DNA from: JAOUEA01 sp963810945
GTDB taxonomy: Bacteria > Actinomycetota > UBA4738 > HRBIN12
Length of the DNA stretch: 64,000 bases
Assembly: GCA_963810945.1 (NCBI GenBank)
Contig: CAWEPI010000008.1
Span: forward strand, 124,001-188,000
Reading direction: 5' to 3'
The notes under the pieces are model-generated. The model searched no databases. It was not told where the DNA came from and saw nothing but the letters and a program-made list of their open reading frames with translations. This document shows, one piece after another, positions 55,203 through 61,992 of the stretch (within the stretch, counting starts at the first letter, position 1; the number at the start of each line of letters is the position of its first letter). A program made the position numbers and the translations under genes.

Positions 55203-55286
55203 TTGTGAAAGTCTTCACAAACTGCCTTCACAGGCTACCGCAACTCGTTCGAACCCCCTGGGCAACCTCGTGAAAACCTTCACGAG
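55203..55286. promoter_or_regulatory. Two CRP/GlxR-like palindromes upstream of the nuo block
   Basis: TTGTGAAAGTCTTCACAA (55203-55220) has perfect 7-bp arms and contains TGTGA-N6-TCACA, the consensus of CRP and actinobacterial GlxR/Crp. CTCGTGAAAACCTTCACGAG (55267-55286) has perfect 8-bp arms and contains CGTGA-N6-TCACG. A half-site TTCACA is at 55227-55232. The centres are 65 bp apart, about six helical turns. They lie 17-100 bp upstream of the reductase start and also upstream of nothing on the other strand, so they should control the 25-kb nuo block. Confidence 0.7.
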
Positions 55287-55321
55287 CGAGGCTACGCCGG
55301 GCCTTGGGGAACCGCAATCCC

Positions 55322-55753
55322 TCAGCCGGTGCGGTGGTCCCACGCGTCCACCCGCGAGGGCACCACCCGGAGGAATCCGAGCGCCGGGACGGCCTCCGTG
55401 AGGCGTTCGAAGCCGTCGGCGCCCAGCATGGTGCGGTACTTCTCGTGCCAGGCGGACATCGGGGCGCGAAGATCCGGATGCTCAGCCGGCAGGAGCTCGG
55501 CCACGCCCTCGATCCGCACCCCCGCGATCTCCGCCCAGTCGCGGCCCCGGTCGATCACGACCGAGACGCGTTGGTCCCGCAGGCCGTGCTCCCACGTGGT
55601 GTCGCCCACGCGCGTCGCGACGTAGAGCGCGTCGTCACGCCAGACGAACCATCGGGTGGCCACGTACGGGCCACCGTCCGGGCGGACCGTGCCCAGCCGG
55701 CAAGCCGGCACGTCCTTGAACCCCCGCCGCAGCGCCTCGAGGTCGTCGTTCAC
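55322..55753 (-). CDS. Pyridoxamine 5'-phosphate oxidase-like flavin-binding protein
   Basis: A 143-residue split-barrel protein: ACRLGTVRPDGGPYVATRWF, ALYVATRVGDTTWEHGLRDQ and VSVVIDRGRDWAEIAGVRIEG are the successive strands of the PPOX/F420-dependent reductase superfamily. Such proteins bind FMN or F420 and perform varied oxidoreductions; the cofactor cannot be told here. Start GTG overlaps the prenyl synthase stop by 4 nt, so the pair is cotranscribed. Confidence 0.75.
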   Translation of the reverse strand: MNDDLEALRRGFKDVPACRLGTVRPDGGPYVATRWFVWRDDALYVATRVGDTTWEHGLRDQRVSVVIDRGRDWAEIAGVRIEGVAELLPAEHPDLRAPMSAWHEKYRTMLGADGFERLTEAVPALGFLRVVPSRVDAWDHRTG

Positions 55754-56622
55754 GACATCTCCAGGAGACGAGCGAGGGCGTCGAGGGCGTCGACGCCCTC
55801 GGACGCGAGCACGCCGGCATCGAGGGCCGCGCGGGCCCGCGAGACGAGCGCATCGACCTCGCCAGGCGTCGCGCCGTGCGCCCCCTCCCGGTCATGGAGG
55901 TCGTCGCGGAGCTGGAAGGCCTCGCCGAGCGGGGCGCCGAACCGCCCGAGGGCGCCCTCGGCCGCTGCCGACGCGTCGGCCAACACCGCGCCCATCAGGA
56001 TCGGCCCTTCCACCGTGTAGACCCCGCCCTTGAGGACGGCCGCGCGGCGGGCCGACACGGGATCCCCGGCGAGACCCGCCACGTCGAGGAACTGGCCCTC
56101 CGCCATCTCGGTGCGCATCCGGTGATAGCGGACGAGGGCTCGGGCGAGCCGATCCGGCGCGAACCCGGAGTCGAGCAAGAGCCGGTCCGCGAGGACCGCG
56201 GCGAGGTCGCCGGCGAGGATCGCGGCGGAGCGCCCGAACGCCCCGGGCTCCACGGTGAGGCCGAGCCGAACGGCCTCCGCCGCGAGATGCGGCGCGCTCG
56301 CAGGCACGCCCCGGCGCTCCGTGGCGTCGTCCATCAGGTCGTCGTGGATCAACGCCATCGTGTGCAGCAGCTCGAGGGCGGCGGAGGCGCGCACGATCGC
56401 GTCGCCGTCGATGCCCCCCGCCGCCCGGTAGCCCCAGTAGCAGAAGGCGGGCCGCAGGCGTTTGCCGCCCGCCGCCACGACGCGACGCACCTCGTCGAGG
56501 GGCATCGTGGCGCGGGGATCGTCGGCCACCGTCTCCTCACGGCAGGCCGACAGGAACGCATCGAGCGCGGCGTCGACGCGCGCGCGCAGGGCCTGGAACG
56601 TGGCGGGAACGGTGTCGATCAC
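55750..56622 (-). CDS. Polyprenyl diphosphate synthase (geranylgeranyl type)
   Basis: A 290-residue trans-prenyltransferase with first aspartate motif LIHDDLMDDATERRG (Asp94, Asp95, Asp98), upstream GGKRLRPAFCYWGYRAAGG, and second motif FQLRDDLHDR. It is shorter than the copy at 38414 and has Met-Ala-Leu-Ile before the first motif, as in short-chain (C15-C20) synthases; product length is inferred. It could feed the longer-chain enzyme or the reductase family protein nearby. GTG start at 56622, divergent from ctaA-ctaB with 57 nt between. Confidence 0.85.
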   Translation of the reverse strand: MIDTVPATFQALRARVDAALDAFLSACREETVADDPRATMPLDEVRRVVAAGGKRLRPAFCYWGYRAAGGIDGDAIVRASAALELLHTMALIHDDLMDDATERRGVPASAPHLAAEAVRLGLTVEPGAFGRSAAILAGDLAAVLADRLLLDSGFAPDRLARALVRYHRMRTEMAEGQFLDVAGLAGDPVSARRAAVLKGGVYTVEGPILMGAVLADASAAAEGALGRFGAPLGEAFQLRDDLHDREGAHGATPGEVDALVSRARAALDAGVLASEGVDALDALARLLEMS

Positions 56623-56679
56623 TGCGCCCAGTATCGCAAGGCCCGGCCCGCGGCGGCGGGGACTATCATCTAGCTCGCT

Positions 56680-58515
56680 ATGGAGCTCCGCCGCTTCCGA
56701 ACGCTCGCCACCGCCACCGCCGTGACCACCGTCGTGCTGTTCGCGGTGGGCGGCCTGGTGCGCGGGACCGGATCAGGCCTCGGCTGCGACACCTGGCCCA
56801 CATGCTTCCCCGGTCAGCTCTTCCCGGCCGGCACGATCCATTCCCTGATCGAGTTCTCCCACCGGTTCCTCGTCTTCGTGTCCTCGATCCTCGTCGTCGG
56901 CACCGCCTACTTCGCGTGGCGCGACTTCCGATCCGTGAAGGCGCTGCTCTGGCCGGCGATCGCGGCGGTCCCGCTCGTGTTCGGGCAAGCGGTGCTCGGA
57001 GGGATCGTGGTGAAGACGGACCTGAACCCCTGGTGGGTCACCGCACACTTCGCCGTGGCGCTCGCGTTCGTGGCGGACGTGACGTTCGTCGCCGCCACCG
57101 CGTTCATGCTCGGCCGCGGCCGGGAGGACGACCATCCCGCGCGAGACCGGGGCTTCGCCAGACTCGCGGTGTGGACGACGGTCGCCACGGCAGCGCTGCT
57201 GGTGGTGGGGACGTTCGTGCGCGCGAAGGGCGCAGGCCTCGCGTTCACGGACTGGCCGCTGATGGACGGGAAGCTCGTACCGGCGCTCGGGGGTGCCCAC
57301 ACCGCGATGTTCGCGCATCGGGTGCTCGCCGCCCTGGTCTTCGTGCTCGTGCTCTACGTGCTCGTGCGGGCCCGCACGATGACTCCGCGCTCGCGCACCC
57401 TCGTGCGGCTCTCGACGGTCGCCGCCTCGCTCTTCGTGGCCCAGATCGTCGTGGGCGCGGCGCAGGTCTGGACCCATCTGCGGCCGTGGGCGGTCGTGCT
57501 GCACGTGGCCCTTTCGGTGCTGATCTGGTCGACGCTCGTGACGCTCGCGACCGTGGCCTGCGGGATCGGCGTCCCCGTCGAGGGCGAGCACGTTCCGGGG
57601 GATGTCGAGCCCGAGGAGGCCGTCGCGACGTCCGACGCATCGTTCAAGGACCGCGTGCAGGCCTACTACCGGCTCACGAAGCCCGAGATCATCTTCCTGT
57701 TGCTGGTGACGACCGTGCCCGCGATGTTCCTGGCCGCACACGCCGTCCCGTCTCCGTCGCTGATCCTGGCCACGCTCGTGGGAGGGACCCTCGCCGCCGG
57801 ATCGGCGAACGCGATCAACCAGTACCTCGACCGCGACATCGACGAGGTGATGCGCCGCACCCGCCGGCGGCCGCTCCCCTCGGCCGCCGTGACGCCCGAG
57901 CGCGCGCTCCGGTTCGGGTTCTTCCTCGGTGCCGTGTCGTTCTTCTTCCTGGCCATCACCGTGAACGTGCTCGCGGCCGAACTCGCGCTCTCCGCGATCG
58001 CCTTCTACGTCTTCGTCTACACGATGTGGCTGAAGCGCACGACGTCGCAGAACATCGTGATCGGCGGGGCCGCGGGGGCGGTCCCCGCGCTGGTGGGCTG
58101 GGCGGCGGTGACCGGGTCGCTCGCCGCGCCGGCGTGGATCCTCTTCGCGATCGTCTTCGTCTGGACGCCACCGCATTTCTGGGCGCTCGCGATGCGCTAC
58201 CGCGGCGATTACGCGGCCGCGGGCGTGCCGATGCTCCCCGTGGTGAAGGGCGAGCTCGAGACGCGTCGCCAGATCTTCCTCTACGCCCTGGTGCTCTTCG
58301 GCGTGACGCTCCTGCTGGTGCCCGTCGCACACATGGGCCTGGTGTACGTGGCGACCGCGGTCGGGCTCGGCGGGGCCTTCGTCTACCGGGCGCTCCGACT
58401 CTGGCGGACCGGCGACCCAGCGCGGTCCTGGGGTCTGTTCAAGTTCTCGATCTGGTACCTCGCGGCGCTCTTCGCGGCCGTAGCGGTTGACGCGCTGCTG
58501 CCCCTCTCACGCTGA
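56680..58515 (+). CDS. Fused heme A synthase (CtaA) and protoheme IX farnesyltransferase (CtaB)
   Basis: A 611-residue membrane fusion. Residues 1-310 are CtaA/COX15: GGLVRGTGSGLGCDTWPTCF with the Cys36-Cys42 pair, a first His in EFSHRF and a second half with FVRAKGAGLAFTDWP and heme histidine in FAHRVLAAL. Residues 320-611 are CtaB: NQYLDRDIDEVMRRTRRRPL (Asn380, Asp384, Asp388) and a second motif around PPHFWALAMRYRGDYAAAG. Fusion puts heme O formation and its oxidation to heme A in one protein. A TATCAT hexamer 10 nt before the ATG may be the -10 box of a short-leader transcript. Its 3' end overlaps the convergent tlpA-like gene by 9 nt. Confidence 0.93.
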   Translation: MELRRFRTLATATAVTTVVLFAVGGLVRGTGSGLGCDTWPTCFPGQLFPAGTIHSLIEFSHRFLVFVSSILVVGTAYFAWRDFRSVKALLWPAIAAVPLVFGQAVLGGIVVKTDLNPWWVTAHFAVALAFVADVTFVAATAFMLGRGREDDHPARDRGFARLAVWTTVATAALLVVGTFVRAKGAGLAFTDWPLMDGKLVPALGGAHTAMFAHRVLAALVFVLVLYVLVRARTMTPRSRTLVRLSTVAASLFVAQIVVGAAQVWTHLRPWAVVLHVALSVLIWSTLVTLATVACGIGVPVEGEHVPGDVEPEEAVATSDASFKDRVQAYYRLTKPEIIFLLLVTTVPAMFLAAHAVPSPSLILATLVGGTLAAGSANAINQYLDRDIDEVMRRTRRRPLPSAAVTPERALRFGFFLGAVSFFFLAITVNVLAAELALSAIAFYVFVYTMWLKRTTSQNIVIGGAAGAVPALVGWAAVTGSLAAPAWILFAIVFVWTPPHFWALAMRYRGDYAAAGVPMLPVVKGELETRRQIFLYALVLFGVTLLLVPVAHMGLVYVATAVGLGGAFVYRALRLWRTGDPARSWGLFKFSIWYLAALFAAVAVDALLPLSR

Positions 58516-59085
58516 GGGGGACGCCGCCGACGAGAACGGCTCGGCCAGGAGCTGGTCGACGAGCCCCTGCACTTCGTTGCCGTCGGTCTCGCCGAGGATC
58601 GCCCACCTGATCGTGCCCCTGGCGTCGACGATGTACGTATCCGGGATGCCGAGGGAGAACTTCAGTTGGAACGCCGAGCGCCCGTCGGGGTCGAAGACGC
58701 TCGGGTACGGGACCGAGAACTCGTTCTGGACCCACCGCTTGGCGGCCACGCGGTCGTCTCGGTAGTTGATCCCCATGAACTTCACGCGGTCCCCGTACTC
58801 GGCGGCCAGCCGCGCCAGCGCGGGCTGCTCGCGCCTGCACGGCTGGCACCATGTGGCCCAAACGTTGATCACGGACACGGTGCCCCTCAGCTGGTCGGTG
58901 CTCAGCTCGCCGCCCGTGAGCGAGCGACCGCTGATCGTGGGCAGAGGGACGTTCATCGCCACGGGTCCTGTCGGATCGTCCGCGGCGGACCCCTCGCGTC
59001 CGACGACCAGCCAGACGCCCGTGCCCACCACCAACACGACGGCCACGACGATCGCCACGGCGGAGGACCTGCGCATGCGACCCAC
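58507..59085 (-). CDS. TlpA/ResA-like membrane-anchored thioredoxin
   Basis: A 192-residue protein with one N-terminal membrane anchor (about residues 9-28) and an extracytoplasmic thioredoxin fold with INVWATWCQPCRREQP (Cys80, Cys83), FMGINYRDD and GIPDTYIVDARG with the cis-proline. Such proteins reduce the CuA site cysteines or apocytochrome c. It ends the second oxidase operon, 30 nt after the double-cupredoxin gene, which supports a role in CuA or cytochrome maturation. Confidence 0.88.
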   Translation of the reverse strand: MGRMRRSSAVAIVVAVVLVVGTGVWLVVGREGSAADDPTGPVAMNVPLPTISGRSLTGGELSTDQLRGTVSVINVWATWCQPCRREQPALARLAAEYGDRVKFMGINYRDDRVAAKRWVQNEFSVPYPSVFDPDGRSAFQLKFSLGIPDTYIVDARGTIRWAILGETDGNEVQGLVDQLLAEPFSSAASPSA

Positions 59086-59115
59086 GCTACCAGCGGGTCC
59101 TGTGGGAGAAGCGAC

Positions 59116-60168
59116 TCAGCCCGAAGGGGTCGCGGAGGGCCCGCCCGAGGCCGATCCGGACGGGGTCGGGACCCCAGGTGTGGCGCTCCCCGGGCCGCCG
59201 CCCCCCGAGCCGCCCGCACCGCCGCCGCCGGTCACCTCGAGCGTGCCCTTCATCGTGGGATGGACGTCGCACCTGAAGTAATAGGTGGCTGCCGGGAGTG
59301 CGGGCAGGCTGTAATCCTGCGTCGCCGGTCCCGTGACGATGTCGCCGGTGAAGACGTTCTGGGTGTACGCCGCGTCCTTGAAGACCGCGAAGTTGTGCGG
59401 CACACCCGCGTCCTGGTTGTCGAACGTGAGCGTCGTGGGCGTGTCGGCCGGCATCGCCAGCTTGTCGGTGCTGTACTGGAGACCCGACGCGGAGATCGAG
59501 AGGCCCCCGCCCCCGGTGCCCCCGCCGGATCCGCCGCCCGCCTCGGACACGGTGATGGTGCCGGTCATCGTGGTGGGGTGCACCGCACAGTGGAAGAAGT
59601 ACGTGCCCGTGGTGAGCGCGGCCACCTGGTAGGTCTGCGACGCGGGACCCGTGACGAGCGCCCCCTCGAACACCGTGGGCGCCTTGTCGTCCTTGCCGTC
59701 GAAGATCACGACGTTGTGCGGCACGCCGGTGTCCTTGTTGTCGAGGACCAGGTTCGTGGCCACACCGGTCTTGAAGGTGAGCTCCGTGGGTTGGAAGCCC
59801 TCCTTCGCCGCGTTGACAGGGGCCGTGAGGGTAACGGTCTCCGCCGCGCCACCGGCTCCCTCCCCTCCGGATCCCTTCGGGGCGACCACCAGGGCGACGC
59901 CACCGATCATCAGGGCCGCGCCCAGCACGGCCCCGGCCATCGGGAAGAGGGCGGCCCCGCTCACGCGTTTGCGGCTCGCCACGTAGGCCACGATCGAGAA
60001 GACCGCGGCCGCGGTGCAGAGCGCGACCGCGGTGGCGCCCTCCTTCGAGAGGTTCAGCAGGACGCGTGAGAACCCGAACAGCACGAGGCCGATCACGGCC
60101 AGCGCGCCCACCGGCAGCAGGATCGGGAGCAGGAGTCCCTGACGGTTCTTGGAGGGCGAGTCGGTCAT
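59116..60168 (-). CDS. Membrane protein with two tandem cupredoxin domains
   Basis: A 350-residue protein. Three hydrophobic segments fill residues about 12-112, then two plastocyanin-like domains, separated by a Gly-rich linker, lie outside the membrane. Domain 1 has GVPHNVVIFDG and FFHCAVHPTTMTG; domain 2 has GVPHNFAVFKD and YFRCDVHPTMKG. Each shows the full type-1 copper set His, Cys, His, Met. The C-terminus is a Gly/Ser/Pro tail. ATG at 60168 overlaps the ctaG stop by 4 nt. Likely a copper electron carrier or donor to the second oxidase (inference). Confidence 0.82.
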   Translation of the reverse strand: MTDSPSKNRQGLLLPILLPVGALAVIGLVLFGFSRVLLNLSKEGATAVALCTAAAVFSIVAYVASRKRVSGAALFPMAGAVLGAALMIGGVALVVAPKGSGGEGAGGAAETVTLTAPVNAAKEGFQPTELTFKTGVATNLVLDNKDTGVPHNVVIFDGKDDKAPTVFEGALVTGPASQTYQVAALTTGTYFFHCAVHPTTMTGTITVSEAGGGSGGGTGGGGLSISASGLQYSTDKLAMPADTPTTLTFDNQDAGVPHNFAVFKDAAYTQNVFTGDIVTGPATQDYSLPALPAATYYFRCDVHPTMKGTLEVTGGGGAGGSGGGGPGSATPGVPTPSGSASGGPSATPSG

Positions 60169-60995
60169 CGGCGCAGCTCCGCCCGGATCTCTCGCTCGAC
60201 GTCGGCGTAACGCGTGGCGTCCAGGTCCGTCCGGCGCTCGGCCGCGAACCACCGGAAGAAGACGGCCGCGATCACCACCCACAGGATCGCGCTCCCGACG
60301 AGCTTCATGATGAGACCGGCCATCAGCTGGTCGGTCATCACGCTCACGCCCCAGATCCGCGGGAACGTCGCGTAGATCGGGTAGAGGGGGCTCTGGCCGA
60401 ACGTGAGGAACGAGGCCGGGATCGTGGGCGCCAGGGACTGCAGGAACAGGTAGAGCATCTGTCCAGGCGCGGACAGGGAGGGCATCTCGGGCAGCGGCGA
60501 CATCACCGGCCACCACATCGCGAGCGCCGAGAGCACCAACGCCACGTGCAGGAGGAAGTGGAGCGGCTCCGACTTCACCGAGGCCTCGACCACGGCGGGC
60601 CAGTGCGTGAACAGCAGCATGCCGTTGAACACGATCAGCGCGACCAGCGGTCGCGTGAAGAACCGGAACACCGTGCGCACGGACCTCGGCCTGAGCGCCT
60701 CCCGGTACATCCAGACCGGCACGCCGGCGATCAGGATCGGCGCCGCCACCAGCGTGAACAGCATGTGCTGCGTCATGTGGACGCTGTAGAGGTAGCGCTC
60801 CGCCAGGTCGTGGATGGGCCACGACGAGCCGAGCCAGAGGATCCCCACGCCGAGCGCGAACAGGCGCTTGTGGTGCGCGTCCGTCATCTCTCCGGTGGCC
60901 GCCTCGTGACGACGGAGGGCCACGAAGTAGAGCGCCAGGATCGATCCGAACAGCAGGTAGACATCCGGGTGGATGTGGAAGGAGGGGAGGATCAC
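60165..60995 (-). CDS. ctaG: Cytochrome c oxidase assembly protein CtaG (caa3 type), second copy
   Basis: A 276-residue membrane protein of the caa3_CtaG family with about seven helices: YSVHMTQHMLFTLVAAPILI, a conserved RPLVALIVFNGMLLFTHWP and FLLHVALVLSALAMWWPVM. Histidines in VHMTQH and LLHV are probably copper-related. It is paralogous to the gene at 7761 and belongs to the second oxidase operon, 10 nt after the subunit IV gene. Confidence 0.87.
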   Translation of the reverse strand: MILPSFHIHPDVYLLFGSILALYFVALRRHEAATGEMTDAHHKRLFALGVGILWLGSSWPIHDLAERYLYSVHMTQHMLFTLVAAPILIAGVPVWMYREALRPRSVRTVFRFFTRPLVALIVFNGMLLFTHWPAVVEASVKSEPLHFLLHVALVLSALAMWWPVMSPLPEMPSLSAPGQMLYLFLQSLAPTIPASFLTFGQSPLYPIYATFPRIWGVSVMTDQLMAGLIMKLVGSAILWVVIAAVFFRWFAAERRTDLDATRYADVEREIRAELRR

Positions 60996-61005
60996 GGCCG
61001 GCCGC

Positions 61006-61359
61006 TCACTTCCCGAAGATCCCGAAGGTCATCAGCACGATCAGGTAGAGCGTGGTGGCGCCCGCGATCCCCATCACGAAGAACCGCGAGTAGCGGCGGC
61101 TGTCGAACTTCAGATGCATGAACCAGAGCACCACGAGGAGGAACTTGAGGAACATCAGGCTGAGCAGCGCCACCGTCACCAGGCGCGGGCTGTAGTGGGT
61201 GTAGGAGACGAACACCTCGATGCCGGTGAGCACGGCGAGCACGATCCCGATGCGGATGTACGCCTTCGGGCTCGGATGCTGGGCGTGCGCGACCTCCTCG
61301 TAGGGGTCGGTGAAGTGCTGCCCGAGCTCCTCCTGCAGTTGCGTTTCCTGCTCTGCCAT
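61006..61359 (-). CDS. Cytochrome c oxidase subunit IV family protein
   Basis: A 117-residue protein with three hydrophobic helices: YIRIGIVLAVLTGIEVFVSY, LLSLMFLKFLLVVLWFMHLK and FFVMGIAGATTLYLIVLMTF. The FLVVLWFMHLKFDSR type segment is diagnostic of the prokaryotic COX4 (CyoD-like) family. An N-terminal acidic region with HAQHPSPKAY precedes the first helix. It follows ctaE by 10 nt. This family differs from the subunit IV of the first operon (8785-9153). Confidence 0.88.
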   Translation of the reverse strand: MAEQETQLQEELGQHFTDPYEEVAHAQHPSPKAYIRIGIVLAVLTGIEVFVSYTHYSPRLVTVALLSLMFLKFLLVVLWFMHLKFDSRRYSRFFVMGIAGATTLYLIVLMTFGIFGK

Positions 61360-61369
61360 CCCGCGTCTC

Positions 61370-61990
61370 CTACCGGGGCCCGCCGCGACTCGACGGCACC
61401 AGGTACACCACGACGAAGATCACGATCCAGACGATGTCCACGAAGTGCCAGTACAAGCCGACGAGCTCGACCGGGAAGGCCGCCTTGCCCGGGAGCCGGT
61501 CGTTGAGCGACATCCCGACCAGGGACAGCAGCATCAGGATCCCGATCGTGACGTGCGCCCCGTGGAAGCCGGTGAGGACGTAGAACGTGGACCCGAAGAG
61601 GTTGGTCTTGAGCGTGAGGCCCTCGCGGTAGAACGTCGTGAACTCGTACACCTGCCCGCCCACGAACGTCATGCCCAACAGGGCGGTGGCGAGCAGCCAG
61701 ATCCGCATCCGCGCCATGTCCCGCGCCTGCGCGGCCGCCAGCGCCAGCACCATCGTGAGCGAGGACGCCAGCAGGACGAACGAGGACACCGAGGTGTAGG
61801 GGATGTCGAAGATGTCCTGCGGATAGGGACCCTTCACGCTGGCCCCCCGGTACAGGACGTAGGTGGCGATCAGGGCGCCGAACAGCATGCACTCGGATGA
61901 CAGGAAGAGCCACATCGCGATCTTCGAGCTGGGCAGGCCCGTGGTGGTCTCGTGCTCGGTGTGCTGCGCGGGAACGACGGCGTCCGCCAT
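61370..61990 (-). CDS. ctaE: Cytochrome c oxidase subunit III (second oxidase)
   Basis: A 206-residue five-helix subunit III. Strings: KIAMWLFLSSECMLFGALIA, TFYVLTGFHGAHVTIGILM and LVGLYWHFVDIVWIVIFVVV. ATG at 61990 lies 2 nt after the ctaD stop; the open frame upstream lacks similarity. It is only loosely similar to the first-operon copy, so the two oxidases are old paralogues. Confidence 0.93.
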   Translation of the reverse strand: MADAVVPAQHTEHETTTGLPSSKIAMWLFLSSECMLFGALIATYVLYRGASVKGPYPQDIFDIPYTSVSSFVLLASSLTMVLALAAAQARDMARMRIWLLATALLGMTFVGGQVYEFTTFYREGLTLKTNLFGSTFYVLTGFHGAHVTIGILMLLSLVGMSLNDRLPGKAAFPVELVGLYWHFVDIVWIVIFVVVYLVPSSRGGPR

Positions 61991-61992
61991 GC

